Source: Phycisphaerae bacterium
GTDB taxonomy: Bacteria; Planctomycetota; Phycisphaerae; UBA1845; UTPLA1
Length of the DNA stretch: 64,000 nucleotides
NCBI GenBank assembly: GCA_023150615.1
Contig: JAKLKO010000011.1
Location: 62,001 to 126,000, forward strand
Direction of reading: 5' to 3'
The position numbers were made by a program, and so were the translations under genes. Numbering within the stretch: the first letter of the stretch is position 1; each line of letters opens with the position of its first letter. The notes under the pieces were generated by a model. That model saw only the letters and a program-made list of their open reading frames with translations, ran no database searches and was not told where the DNA came from. Positions 8,436 to 17,652 of the stretch are shown piece after piece.

Positions 8436-8947
8436 CCACGGTTGCCGCGACATGGGACTCGGTCGCGCTCGCCGAGCTGCTGCGCGGACTGACGTCGCTC
8501 CAGGAGGAGCTGACGACCGTGCTGGAGAGCAAGCTGGACGCCATGCGCCGCGCCGATACGCCCGCAATGCAGTCCGCGACCGCGCACGAGCGCCGGTTGC
8601 TGGACCGGCTGACGCAGCTTGACATCGAGCGGCACGCGATCGTCGCCCGCGCGGCCGAAGCGCTCGGGCTTCCCGATCGGGCGGGGCTGACCGTTCGTCG
8701 TGTCGCCGAGTCCTGCGGTGAGCCGGACCGAAGTCGTCTACTCGTTCTGGCCGAGGGGTTGCGGCAGAAGATGCTCCGCGTGGCCGAGCTGAATCGCGTC
8801 ATCGCCCTCGTGACGGGCGAGATGCTCGCGCATTACCGAACCGTCTTCACCGCCATGGCCCGCGGCGGGGAGGACTCCGGCGGGTATTCGCACCGCGGCC
8901 GGCCGCAGTCGGCTGCGGCGGTGCGTGTGCTCGATGCAGTGGGTTGA
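8432..8947 (+). CDS. flgN: FlgN-type chaperone for hook-filament junction proteins
   Basis: 171 residues, mostly helical with Leu/Glu heptads. The pattern LLRGLTSLQEELTTVLESKLDAMRR, followed by HERRLLDRLTQLDIERHAIV, fits the FlgN family. FlgN binds the C-termini of FlgK and FlgL in the cytoplasm and delivers them to the export gate. Position supports the call: it sits just before flgK (3 bases) and overlaps flgJ by 4 bases. FlgN proteins are poorly conserved, so the identity rests partly on context. Confidence 0.75.
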   Translation: MTTVAATWDSVALAELLRGLTSLQEELTTVLESKLDAMRRADTPAMQSATAHERRLLDRLTQLDIERHAIVARAAEALGLPDRAGLTVRRVAESCGEPDRSRLLVLAEGLRQKMLRVAELNRVIALVTGEMLAHYRTVFTAMARGGEDSGGYSHRGRPQSAAAVRVLDAVG

Positions 8948-8950
8948 ACC

Positions 8951-10663
8951 ATGGGACTGACGACCTCGGCATTGCAGATCGGACGCTCGGCGCTGCTGAG
9001 CTATCAGTCCGCGCTCCAGATCGCCGGCAACAACATCGCGAACGTCGGCAACCCGGACTACACGCGGCAGTCGGCGGCCCTCGTCGCGCTGCCCGGTCAA
9101 CCCGGTACGACGTACTCCCTCGGGAACGGTGTGACGCTCGGCGCGATCCGGCGCAACATCAGCGAGGCGGTGGAGGCGCGGCTGCGGCTGGCGGTCTCCG
9201 ACCGCGCCTCGGCCGACGCGGAGCGCAGCGGGCTGCTGCGGCTGGAGTCGGCGATCAATCTGCTCGGCGACACGAACCTCGGCACGCAGATCGAGTCGTT
9301 CTTCAACGCGTTCGCCGCGCTTCAGAACTCGCCCGACGACCTTGCCGCGCGGCAGCTTGTCATCACGCAGGGTCAGCGCATCAGCGAGGCCGTCCGCCGA
9401 CAGCGGAGCGACTTCCTCGCCATTCGCGACGACGCGATCACCGAGATCGAAAACGTCGTTGTGCGCGCGGACGCGATCGCGTCCGAGATCGCCGCGCTCA
9501 ACGTGCAGATCGTCGCCGCGGAGGCCGGCGCGGGCAGTCCGTCGGGGCCGCTCCGCGACCAGCGCGATGCCCTGCTGCGGGAGCTGGCCGATGTCCTGCC
9601 GGTCACCGTCCGCGAGCAGCCGAGCGGCGCGATCAACGTGTACATCGGCAGCGAGCCGCTCGTGCAGGCCGGTACGTCCGCCGGGCTGGAGACGGAGCGT
9701 ACGACGGATGCGAACGGCTTCGCGACCATTGAGGTGCGATTCAAGAGCAATCGCCACCTCGTCTCGCTGTCGAGCGGCCGGCTGGAGGGCCTCGCCGTGA
9801 CGCTCGATCAGCACTCGACGACTCAGCTCCTGCGGCTCGACCAGGTGGCGCAGGCGATCATCCGCGAGGTCAACCGCGTGCACGCGTCGGGGCAGGGCCT
9901 GCGCGGGTTCGCGTCGCTGGCCGGCGCCGGCCGCGTGGCCGACGCGAGCGTCGCGTTGAATTCCGCGGCGGCGGGGCTGGCGTTTCCGCCGAGGTCCGGC
10001 ACGTTTTTCATCGACGTGAAGGACCCGACGTCCGGCGCGGTGACGCGGACGCAGATTCACGTCGACCTCGACGGCATCGGCGCGCCGGACACGACGCTCG
10101 GTTCGCTGGCCGCCGACATCTCGGCGAATGTGCCGGGCGTGACCGCGACGGTCCAGCCGGACGGGACGCTGCGGCTGACCGCCTCCGGCGGCGCGACGTT
10201 CACCTTCGCCGACGATACGTCGGACGTGCTCGCGGCGCTGGGCCTGAACACGTTCTTCACGGGCGCGGATAGCACGGACGTGGCCGTCAACCCGTTGATT
10301 GCGTCGAATCCCGACTTTGTGGCCAGCGCGCTGACGGGCCTGCCCGGCGACGGCGACAACGCCGGCCGGCTCGCCGGAATCGTCAGCAAGGCGCTCGACG
10401 CGCTCGGCGGCGCATCGATCGCGGAATTCCAGAACGCCAGCGCGACGATCCAGGCCGTCGGTTCGTCGGCGGCCGGGAACGCGCTGACCGCGTCGGAGGC
10501 GATTCTGTCATCGCTACAGGCGCAGCGGGAGGGCGTGGCGGGCGTGAACCTCGACGAAGAGACCGTTCGGCTGATTACGTATCAACGCGGTTTTCAGGGC
10601 GCGGCGCGCTATCTGACGGTCGTGGACGAGATGTTGCAGACGCTGTTGGGACTCGTGCGGTAG
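8951..10663 (+). CDS. flgK: Flagellar hook-associated protein 1, FlgK
   Basis: 570 residues, near the usual size of about 550. FlgK forms the first of two junction layers between hook and filament. The N-terminal D0/D1 region has the rod/hook motif AGNNIANVGNPDYTRQSA, and the C-terminal helix ends TYQRGFQGAARYLTVVDEMLQTLLGLVR, both diagnostic. The middle contains a variable beta-rich region with a DIDGIG/ADISANV-type Hook_IN-like segment. It follows flgN directly, and flgL starts 34 bases downstream. Confidence 0.95.
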   Translation: MGLTTSALQIGRSALLSYQSALQIAGNNIANVGNPDYTRQSAALVALPGQPGTTYSLGNGVTLGAIRRNISEAVEARLRLAVSDRASADAERSGLLRLESAINLLGDTNLGTQIESFFNAFAALQNSPDDLAARQLVITQGQRISEAVRRQRSDFLAIRDDAITEIENVVVRADAIASEIAALNVQIVAAEAGAGSPSGPLRDQRDALLRELADVLPVTVREQPSGAINVYIGSEPLVQAGTSAGLETERTTDANGFATIEVRFKSNRHLVSLSSGRLEGLAVTLDQHSTTQLLRLDQVAQAIIREVNRVHASGQGLRGFASLAGAGRVADASVALNSAAAGLAFPPRSGTFFIDVKDPTSGAVTRTQIHVDLDGIGAPDTTLGSLAADISANVPGVTATVQPDGTLRLTASGGATFTFADDTSDVLAALGLNTFFTGADSTDVAVNPLIASNPDFVASALTGLPGDGDNAGRLAGIVSKALDALGGASIAEFQNASATIQAVGSSAAGNALTASEAILSSLQAQREGVAGVNLDEETVRLITYQRGFQGAARYLTVVDEMLQTLLGLVR

Positions 10664-10697
10664 GCGCGACGGACGCCGCCACCGCGGGAAATCGAAC

Positions 10698-12656
10698 ATG
10701 GCGATCAACCCGGTTACTGCGAGCCGCGTGACGCACCGCCTTCAGACGGGCGCTCTGCTCGAGCAGCTCCGCGCCAACAGCCTGCGCCTGTTCAATCTGC
10801 AGCAGCAGCTCTCGACCGGCCGGCGACTCCTCACGGCCGGCGACGATCCGGTCGGCGCGAGCCGCGTCGTCCGCTACGACCAGTTGCTGACGCGGCAGGA
10901 CCAGATCCTCGCGAACCTCACGGCCGCGGACAAGTTCCTCTCCGCCACCGACGCGGCGATCACGGACGTGAGCGGCCTGCTGATCGAGGCGGCCGGGATC
11001 GCGAGCGAGCAGGTGGGTTCGTTCCAGAGCGCCGATCAGCGGGCGGCGGCGGCGACGCTGGTCGATGGCATCATCACGCAGCTCGAGGCGATCGGAAACC
11101 GCGAGTTCCAGGGCCGCTACCTCTTCGCCGGTCGACAGGCGCAGCAGCGCCCGCTCGACTCGATTCTCGGCCGCGTCACGCTTCGCGGCGACCGGGGCGA
11201 CCTGCGGACGCGCGCCGCGATCGATACGACGGCCACAGCCGGCAGCGATCCGTTGCTGGCGTACAACCTGACCGTGGATCGGCTCTTCGATCTGGCGTCC
11301 GCGCCGATCGCGGCCTCGGCCGATCTCGATCCGATTTTGACGTCGGACACGCGGATTGCCGATCTCGGCGGCGCGCTCGGACAGGGCGTCCGGCCCGGCA
11401 CCATTCGATTCACCGAGCAGGCCGGACCCGATGTCACCTTCGACGTCGATTTGACGGGCGTCGATACCGTCGGCGACCTGATCGCACGATTCAACCAGGC
11501 AGCGCTCGACTCCGGCTCGACGCTGACGCTCTCGATTTCCGGCAATCACCTGCGCCTCGACTCGGGCGGCGGCTTCAACGTCGTCGTCGCCGACGTCGGC
11601 GACGGCTTCGCCGCCGACGATCTCGGGCTGACGACGAACGGCTCAGCATCGCCGTTCGACGGCGCTGACACGCAGCCGGCTCTGCGGTTGACGACGGGGC
11701 TGGCCGACCTCTACGGCGGCGCGGGACTGGCGCTGGCCTCCGGCGTTCGCATCACCAACGGCGGCCTGTCGGGCACCGTCACATTCGCCGGTGCGACGAC
11801 GGTGCAGGACGTGATCAACCGGCTGAACTCCGCGAACCTCGGCATTCAGGCGCGGATCAACGACGCTGGAACGGGCATCGACGTGCTCAATCTCGTCTCG
11901 GGCGCCGACCTGCGGATCGGCGAGAACGGCGGCAACGACGCCGCGCGGCTCGGCATCCGCACGCTGAACGGTAGTACGCGCCTGGCGGACCTCAATGGCG
12001 GCCGCGGCGTCACGACGGTCGCGGGGGACGACCTGCTCATCACCGACGGCACGGGCCTGAGCTTCGGCGTCGATCTGAGCAGCGCCGTCACGGTCGACGA
12101 CGTGATCGCGGCCATCAACGCCGCGGCCGCGGGGGCGGGATCGACACTTACGGCCGGCCACGCGCTGATCGGCAACGGGTTGCGCCTCGGCGACGCGTCG
12201 GGGACGACGGCGATTCGGGTCGAGCGGGCGAACCTGTCCGCCGCGGCCGACGACCTCGGCCTGCTCGCTTCGCCGGGCACGGCGACGGAACTCATCGGCG
12301 CGGACGTGCATCCGCGTCGCGCCAGCGGCGTCTTCTCAGCGCTGTACGAACTTCGCGATTCGCTGCTGACCAACGACACGAAGGGCATCACGTCGTCGGG
12401 CGAGAAGCTCGCGTCGCTGCAGCGGTACGTCGCATCGGTGCAGGGCGGTGTGGGCAGCCGCGCGGCGAGCGTCCGCGAACGGATTTCGCTCACGGAGGAC
12501 GCGGTCGCCGCGACGCGCATCCTGCTGTCGGAGGTGAAGGACGTCGATTTCACGGAGGCGGTGACACGATTTCAACAGGCCCAGGTCGCGTTGCAGGCGA
12601 ATCTGCAGACCGGCTCGGCCGTGCTCAATCTCTCGCTGTTGGACTTTCTGCAATGA
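10698..12656 (+). CDS. flgL: Flagellar hook-associated protein 3, FlgL (enlarged)
   Basis: 652 residues, about twice the enterobacterial FlgL (317). The flagellin-like N-terminus (LQQQLSTGRRLLTAGDDPVGASR) and C-terminus (KDVDFTEAVTRFQQAQVALQANLQ...SLLDFLQ) define FlgL. The extra length lies in the middle, where three similar Hook_IN-like units can be seen near residues 242-270, 358-378 and 455-478. Each has a beta hairpin followed by TVGDLIARFN, TVQDVINRLN or TVDDVIAAIN. These probably form additional surface-exposed domains. It closes the junction-protein genes before fliW. Confidence 0.93.
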   Translation: MAINPVTASRVTHRLQTGALLEQLRANSLRLFNLQQQLSTGRRLLTAGDDPVGASRVVRYDQLLTRQDQILANLTAADKFLSATDAAITDVSGLLIEAAGIASEQVGSFQSADQRAAAATLVDGIITQLEAIGNREFQGRYLFAGRQAQQRPLDSILGRVTLRGDRGDLRTRAAIDTTATAGSDPLLAYNLTVDRLFDLASAPIAASADLDPILTSDTRIADLGGALGQGVRPGTIRFTEQAGPDVTFDVDLTGVDTVGDLIARFNQAALDSGSTLTLSISGNHLRLDSGGGFNVVVADVGDGFAADDLGLTTNGSASPFDGADTQPALRLTTGLADLYGGAGLALASGVRITNGGLSGTVTFAGATTVQDVINRLNSANLGIQARINDAGTGIDVLNLVSGADLRIGENGGNDAARLGIRTLNGSTRLADLNGGRGVTTVAGDDLLITDGTGLSFGVDLSSAVTVDDVIAAINAAAAGAGSTLTAGHALIGNGLRLGDASGTTAIRVERANLSAAADDLGLLASPGTATELIGADVHPRRASGVFSALYELRDSLLTNDTKGITSSGEKLASLQRYVASVQGGVGSRAASVRERISLTEDAVAATRILLSEVKDVDFTEAVTRFQQAQVALQANLQTGSAVLNLSLLDFLQ

Positions 12657-12729
12657 ATGGACTCATTGCAAACCGCGGGAGACGCCATGGACCACGAGTT
12701 CGCCGCAGCGGCGAACGGGAGCGTGTGGC

Positions 12730-13182
12730 ATGATCATCAAGACGTCCCGGTTCGGCGGAATCGAAGTCGATTCCCAGCTCTTTCTGAACTTCCCGAAGGG
12801 CCTGCTCGGCTTTCCGGACGACCACGAGTTCGCGCTGATCCAGACCGGCGAGAACAGCGGGTTCTACTGGATGCAGAGCGTCGGACGGCCCGACCTGGCC
12901 TTCGTCGTTTGCGATCCGCGCTTGTTCGTGCCGGACTACAAGCTCAGCATCAAGCCGGACGATCTCGCGGCGATCGGCCTGACGGACGCGGAGGGCTGCC
13001 AGGTTTTCGTCATCGTAAACAAGGTGAACGACGTCCTGACGGGCAACCTTCAAGGCCCGCTGGTCGTCAACGTCTCCACGCGCGTCGGGCGGCAGCTCGT
13101 CCTGGCAGACAAGCGCTATACGACCCGGCATTCGCTGATGCGGATTCCGTCGCGTCCGGAGCAGGTGTCCAAGACCGCGTAA
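12730..13182 (+). CDS. fliW: FliW, flagellin-binding antagonist of CsrA
   Basis: 150 residues. The FliW family is shown by FPKGLLGFPDDHEFALI near the start and by FVVCDPRLFVPDY in the middle. In the characterised Bacillus system FliW binds flagellin or CsrA. When flagellin is secreted, FliW is freed to sequester CsrA and so relieve repression of flagellin translation. A GGGAG lies about 8 bases before the ATG. csrA and flagellin follow immediately, so all three partners of the switch are adjacent here. The C-terminal extension after HSLMRIP is short and unremarkable. Confidence 0.93.
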   Translation: MIIKTSRFGGIEVDSQLFLNFPKGLLGFPDDHEFALIQTGENSGFYWMQSVGRPDLAFVVCDPRLFVPDYKLSIKPDDLAAIGLTDAEGCQVFVIVNKVNDVLTGNLQGPLVVNVSTRVGRQLVLADKRYTTRHSLMRIPSRPEQVSKTA

Positions 13183-13223
13183 GTGTGGTCGTGATTGGAC
13201 GGTATTGCCCGGTCCGAGTCGCG

Positions 13224-13229
13224 TATAAT
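13224..13229 (+). promoter_or_regulatory. Candidate -10 element before csrA-flagellin
   Basis: A perfect TATAAT within otherwise GC-rich DNA, 167 bases upstream of csrA and 42 bases after fliW. No -35 box is found at 16-18 bases: TTGCCC at 13205 is too close (13) and TTGGAC at 13195 too far (23). It may give csrA and flagellin a transcript separate from fliW. Confidence 0.4.
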
Positions 13230-13395
13230 AGAAGAATCACAGACTCGCCTGGCGGCGATCCGTTCCGCGTCACGGGGCCGTTTTCACAGGCTCGCCGGTC
13301 GAACCGACGGCCGCGTAGTGCCCATTCAGCGTTCGGGCACGCTGCTCCCGTGAAATGGTAGTAACGCATCGGCATGGCCCAGGAAGGAGCCGCGG

Positions 13396-13653
13396 ATGTT
13401 GGTGCTTTCCAGACAACGTGACGAGACGATCATGATCGGCGACGACGTCGAGATCACGGTCGTCGACATCCGGGGTGACAAGGTGCGACTCGGCATCACC
13501 GCGCCGCCCCATATCCCCGTGCATCGCAAGGAAGTGTACGACGCGATTCAACGCGAGAATCGCGCCGCCACAAACGTTCGACCCGAAGACCTCCCGCAGT
13601 TGCCGCCCGACGGGACTGCGGGTCGCGGTCCGGATCCGTCGCGACCGCGCTAG
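13396..13653 (+). CDS. csrA: CsrA translational regulator
   Basis: 85 residues. It starts MLVLSRQRDETIMIGDDVEI and contains VRLGITAPPHIPVHRKEVY, which are the two RNA-contacting strands of CsrA, including the Arg near residue 44. CsrA dimers bind ANGGAN hexaloops in mRNA leaders and block ribosome access. The C-terminal tail after about residue 60 is Pro/Arg-rich and longer than in E. coli (61 residues). Its own leader has AGGAAGGAG at 13381-13389, a good ribosome site. Located between fliW and flagellin, it probably represses the latter through the hairpin at 13729-13748. Confidence 0.95.
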   Translation: MLVLSRQRDETIMIGDDVEITVVDIRGDKVRLGITAPPHIPVHRKEVYDAIQRENRAATNVRPEDLPQLPPDGTAGRGPDPSRPR

Positions 13654-13728
13654 GACCACGGACCCCGCGGCCGGGCGACGTCCCCGCCCGGCCTGACACG
13701 CGGCGCACTCGCCGGCGCCGGACTTGGC

Positions 13729-13748
13729 TGCAATCAGGGAGGATTGCG
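13729..13748 (+). promoter_or_regulatory. CsrA-type hairpin covering the flagellin ribosome binding site
   Basis: GCAATC (13730-13735) and GATTGC (13742-13747) form a perfect 6-bp stem, extended by a U-G pair. The loop is AGGGAG (13736-13741), exactly the ANGGAN hexaloop preferred by CsrA. The loop and 3' stem contain the Shine-Dalgarno AGGGAGGA, and the flagellin ATG is at 13751. CsrA bound here would directly occlude the ribosome. The fold is read by eye; binding is inference from the known CsrA consensus. Confidence 0.7.
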
Positions 13749-13750
13749 AC

Positions 13751-15190
13751 ATGGCGCGTATTAACTCGAACATCTCGGCCCTGACCGCGCAGAGGCAGCT
13801 CTCGCGCTCCTACGACCGGCTCGGCACGACGCTCGAGCGGCTCTCGACCGGTCTGCGCATCAATCACGGCTCCGATGATCCGGCCGGATTGATCGTTTCG
13901 GAGACGCTGCGCGCCGAAATCGCCGGCGTGCGGCAGGCCATCACCAACTCCCAGCGCGCCAGCAACATCGTCGCCACGACCGAGGCGGCCCTCAGCGAGG
14001 TCGCGGCGCTGCTCAACGATGTTCAGGATCTCGTTGTCGAGGCGGCCAACTCGGGGGCGATTTCCGAGGACGAGATCCGCGCCAACCAGGTGCAGATCGA
14101 CTCGGCCATTGAGTCCATCACGCGGATCGCCAACACGACCACGTTCGCCGGGCGAAAGCTGCTCGATGGATCGCTCGACTATGTGACGAGCGGCGTCGAT
14201 CCTGCGACGATCGAGGTGCTCGAGGTCCGCGCCGCGGCCTTCGGCAACCAGTCCTTCATCCCCGTGACGGTCAACGTGACACAGTCCGCGCAGCACGGCG
14301 AGCTGCTGTTCGCCACGAGCCAGATCAACCAGTCGGTCACGATCGAGGTCGCCGGAAACAACGGCGTCGTCGCGCTGTCGTTCATCTCCGGCACGACCGC
14401 GAGCGCCATCGCCGCGGCCGTCAACGTCGTCTCCGATGCGACGGGCGTTGCGGCACGGCTCATCAACGCCGGAAACGCGCAGTCCGGCATCGTGCTCGAG
14501 AGCCTCGGCTTCGGCTCGGACACGTTTGTCCAGGTCGACGTCCTGCCCTCCAGCGCCGGGACGTTCGTCACGACCGGCGCGGGCGGCGCGCCGACCAAGC
14601 GCGACCAGGGCCGCGATGCGTCGGCCACGATCAACGGCGCGGTGTCGATCGGCCGCGGCCGCGAGCTGATCCTCAATACGACCGGGCTGAACGTCGCACT
14701 GACCATCACTGAGGCCGCGAACACCATCGGCTCGACGACCTTCGCCATCACCGGCGGGGGCGCGCTCTTCCAACTCGGGCCGGGGATCAGCACCAACCAG
14801 CAGGTCAACTTCGGCGTGCGGTCCATCGCCGCCTCGCGACTCGGAAACGGGACCGTCGGTTTCCTCTCGCAGATCGGGACCGGTCACGAATTCTCGCTCG
14901 TCAACGGCCAGTCGGCCCGCGCCGGGCAGATCATCGGCGAGGCGATCCGGCAAGTCTCGCTGCTGCGCGGCCGGCTCGGCGCGTTCGAGAAGAACACGAT
15001 CGATACGAACGTGAATCAGCTCCAGATCACGCTGGAGAACCTGACCTCGAGCGAATCGGCGATCCGCGATGTCGACTTCGCCGCCGAGACGAGCGAGCTG
15101 ACGCGCAACCAGATCCTCGTGCAGGCCGGCACGAGCGTGCTCGCGCTGGCCAACCAGACGCCGCAATCCGTCCTCGCGCTGCTCCGCTAA
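13751..15190 (+). CDS. fliC: Flagellin
   Basis: 479 residues. This is the filament subunit, exported by the flagellar type III system. The N-terminal D0/D1 (MARINSNISALTAQRQLSRS, then LSTGLRINHGSDDPAG) and the C-terminal D1/D0 (LTSSESAIRDVDFAAETSEL, then LALANQTPQSVLALLR) are classical. The centre, about residues 150-400, replaces the D2/D3 domains with a Hook_IN-like unit (GTTASAIAAAVNVVSDATGV) and beta-rich sequence. The start is set by AGGGAGGA 8 bases upstream; the frame extends back to 13724 but family members begin MARINSN. It is the last gene of the flagellar block. Confidence 0.97.
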   Translation: MARINSNISALTAQRQLSRSYDRLGTTLERLSTGLRINHGSDDPAGLIVSETLRAEIAGVRQAITNSQRASNIVATTEAALSEVAALLNDVQDLVVEAANSGAISEDEIRANQVQIDSAIESITRIANTTTFAGRKLLDGSLDYVTSGVDPATIEVLEVRAAAFGNQSFIPVTVNVTQSAQHGELLFATSQINQSVTIEVAGNNGVVALSFISGTTASAIAAAVNVVSDATGVAARLINAGNAQSGIVLESLGFGSDTFVQVDVLPSSAGTFVTTGAGGAPTKRDQGRDASATINGAVSIGRGRELILNTTGLNVALTITEAANTIGSTTFAITGGGALFQLGPGISTNQQVNFGVRSIAASRLGNGTVGFLSQIGTGHEFSLVNGQSARAGQIIGEAIRQVSLLRGRLGAFEKNTIDTNVNQLQITLENLTSSESAIRDVDFAAETSELTRNQILVQAGTSVLALANQTPQSVLALLR

Positions 15191-15387
15191 GCCGGCGCGT
15201 CCGGACGATCGGATGACGTTTCACGGCGTGCGGATCGCGCAGCCCCGCGTCGCGGAGCGCGCCCGCGCCTGACTCCGCTTCGATCCCGTCGGTCGCGAAT
15301 AACGGTGTCCGATCTCGCCGGGGTCGGTCCCCGCGGATGAGGCGTCGGCGCGCTGAACATCCCCCGCTGCGGCCGGCCGGACTGCTG

Positions 15388-15415
15388 TTGCGTCACCGCG
15401 CACGGCGGCTACACT
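15388..15415 (+). promoter_or_regulatory. Candidate promoter for the PpiD/SurA-like gene
   Basis: TTGCGT (15388-15393) and TACACT (15410-15415) are separated by 16 bases and lie about 55 bases upstream of the ATG at 15471. Both boxes are only partial matches to the sigma-70 consensus. Confidence 0.33.
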
Positions 15416-15470
15416 GTTGGGCTCGCGCCCAGCGCCGCACCGGCGTCGGCCGATTCGAGGACCGCCCGTC

Positions 15471-17558
15471 ATGATGAAGTTCCTTCGCAAGTACAATCGC
15501 CGCATCCTGGCGATCGTCGTCATTCTCGTGCTCGTGAGCTGGCTGATCGGCGCGCCGCTCCGCGAACTGCTCAGTCCGGACCCCTCGAAGCAGCCCGTCG
15601 GCACCGCCTTCGGCGCGACGATCCTCTCGCGCGACCTGCATCCGGCGTCGAACGATACGATCCTGCTTGATGAACTCGGCATTCCGTGGCGAACGCCGTC
15701 GCTGTTCCCGGTTCCGGATGCCCGGCCGCTTCAGATCCTGCACTGGCACCTGCTCGTCGAGGAGGCGCGCCGCGCCGGCATCGTGGTCCCGGACGCCGAC
15801 ATCGATGAGTTCTTCCAGCTCCGCGGCATTCAACCCGTGCAGATCGACGCGATTCGCCGGGAGCGCTCCGTCTCGCCCCGGCAGATCCGCGCCGCGATCG
15901 CCGACTATCTCGCGGTCCTGCGCTGCGGTGCGATGGCCACGGCCGTTACCGCGCCGACAGATCGGCAGATCCGTCACTTCATCCGTGACACGAAGGACAA
16001 GATCGACGTCCGCGCGATCCTCTTCCGCGCCCGCAACTTCGTGAACAACGACGATCCGCTGGCGCCCGAGGCGTTGCAAGCCCACTTCGACGCGCACAAG
16101 GACCGGCTGCCCGCCGAGGACGAGATGGGCTTCGGCTACAAGTGGCCGCGACGCGTCCGCGTCGAGTACATCGCCGCGCGCGTCGCCGAGGTCACGCCGC
16201 TGATCCAGGTGACCGACGACGAGATCCGCCAGTACTATCGCAAGAACAAGGACAAGCCGGAGTTTTCGCGGCGCGAGCGGAAGATGCCGACCACGACGCA
16301 GGCGGCCACGACGGCGCCGACTGCGCCCGAGTGGGTGACGCGCCAGATGACCTACAGCGAGGCCCGTGATCAGATCGAACGGACCCTCAAGGAGAACGCC
16401 GCGATCGCGCGGATCAACGCCGCCATGGAGGCCCTCGCCGCCGAGCTTGCGCGGCCGTGGTCCGCCGTTCCGCGCGGCCAGGACGGCTACAAGCAGGCGC
16501 CGCCCGAGGTCATGGCCCCGGACTACCTGCCGGCGCTGAAGGAGCGCTTCGAGAAGCAGTTCGGCCTGCCGCTGACGTTCCGCCAGACCGACCTGCTGAC
16601 CGAGGAGACCGCGCGGCGCGAGGAGTTGATCGGCACGGCGTCGACGACCGGCGAGGGGCAGGACCGTCTCACGTTCGCCGAGTACGCGTTTCGCGTGCCC
16701 GGCTTCTTCGAAGCGACGACGGCCGGCGAGACCGCGCTTCGGCTCGCTCGCTACCAGACGCCGGACACGCCGCTGATCAACACGAGCCGCGGACGGTCGT
16801 GGGATCGCTTCATCTTCCGCGTGGTGGACATCCGCCCGCCCGAGGTGCCGCAGTCGATTGATGAGGTCCGCGCCAAGGTTGAGCAGGACCTGCGCGAGCG
16901 GCGGGCCTACGACGTCGCGGCCGCCCGCGCGAAGGAGTTCTATCACTCGGCCCGCAACGTGGGCGTCGATGCCGCGTTCGAGGCGGCGGCCGACCTCCGC
17001 GATCCGAGGATCAAGAACGCCGTTCAGCCGGTGACGCTGCCGAACCTGGTCCGCCGCGAGTCGATGATGGTCTCGAACACGAACGAGTTCACTGCGGCGG
17101 CGGTCGCCGGCAAGTCGACGCTGCAACCGCCGTTCATCTCGCCGCTGCTGGAGCGCAGCGCGCTGTTCGCCGACAAGTGCTTCGAGATGGTCTCGCCACT
17201 CTTTTCGCCGCCGGACGTCGAGCTGCCGCCCACGACGCGGCCGGTCGCCTCGGCGCCGCCGGCTGAGGCGTCGAAGCGGACCGTGACGGTCTTCGCGATC
17301 CCGAAGCATCGTGCCTGGGCCGTCGCCGAGCTGACCAGCGCGCGGCCCGTCCGCGAGGATGAGTTTCAGTCGACGGCATTCGACGAAGCGCGGCAGATGC
17401 TGACGATGGAACGGATGGTGGCGTTGCGGGCGATGTGGTTCTCGCCGGAGGCAATCCAGAAGCGCTGCCAGTTCGTACCGGCCAAGACGGCGGAGGGCGA
17501 AGAGGTCGAGGCCGTGCCGCACAAGCCGCAGGTCGAGCATCCGGGCGGGTACTTCTGA
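15471..17558 (+). CDS. PpiD/SurA-like membrane-anchored periplasmic protein
   Basis: 695 residues. A basic N-terminus (MMKFLRKYNRR) and one membrane segment (about residues 12-31) anchor a large periplasmic part, as in PpiD. The next region, with WHLLVEEARRAGIVVPDADIDEFF followed by a helix pair, resembles the SurA/PpiD chaperone domain. I see no clear parvulin (PPIase) domain, so catalysis is doubtful. A stretch with VTDDEIRQYYRKNKDKPEF is typical of this superfamily, as are Pro/Thr linkers (TTTQAATTAPTAP, PPTTRPVAS). A role in folding exported envelope proteins is inferred. The preferred start has no strong ribosome site; a second Met follows at once. Confidence 0.65.
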   Translation: MMKFLRKYNRRILAIVVILVLVSWLIGAPLRELLSPDPSKQPVGTAFGATILSRDLHPASNDTILLDELGIPWRTPSLFPVPDARPLQILHWHLLVEEARRAGIVVPDADIDEFFQLRGIQPVQIDAIRRERSVSPRQIRAAIADYLAVLRCGAMATAVTAPTDRQIRHFIRDTKDKIDVRAILFRARNFVNNDDPLAPEALQAHFDAHKDRLPAEDEMGFGYKWPRRVRVEYIAARVAEVTPLIQVTDDEIRQYYRKNKDKPEFSRRERKMPTTTQAATTAPTAPEWVTRQMTYSEARDQIERTLKENAAIARINAAMEALAAELARPWSAVPRGQDGYKQAPPEVMAPDYLPALKERFEKQFGLPLTFRQTDLLTEETARREELIGTASTTGEGQDRLTFAEYAFRVPGFFEATTAGETALRLARYQTPDTPLINTSRGRSWDRFIFRVVDIRPPEVPQSIDEVRAKVEQDLRERRAYDVAAARAKEFYHSARNVGVDAAFEAAADLRDPRIKNAVQPVTLPNLVRRESMMVSNTNEFTAAAVAGKSTLQPPFISPLLERSALFADKCFEMVSPLFSPPDVELPPTTRPVASAPPAEASKRTVTVFAIPKHRAWAVAELTSARPVREDEFQSTAFDEARQMLTMERMVALRAMWFSPEAIQKRCQFVPAKTAEGEEVEAVPHKPQVEHPGGYF

Positions 17559-17652
17559 CGCCGGCGGCTGCGCGACTCGATCGAGCGTGAGTGCTGAGAT
17601 GCTGTGAGCGTGCGGACCGCGCTTCGCGATGCGCGATGCGCGGCGCCGCGGA

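Noticed and set aside
13195-13229. -35 boxes TTGGAC or TTGCCC for the csrA promoter
   Set aside because: Spacers of 23 and 13 bases are outside the functional range; only the -10 is reported.
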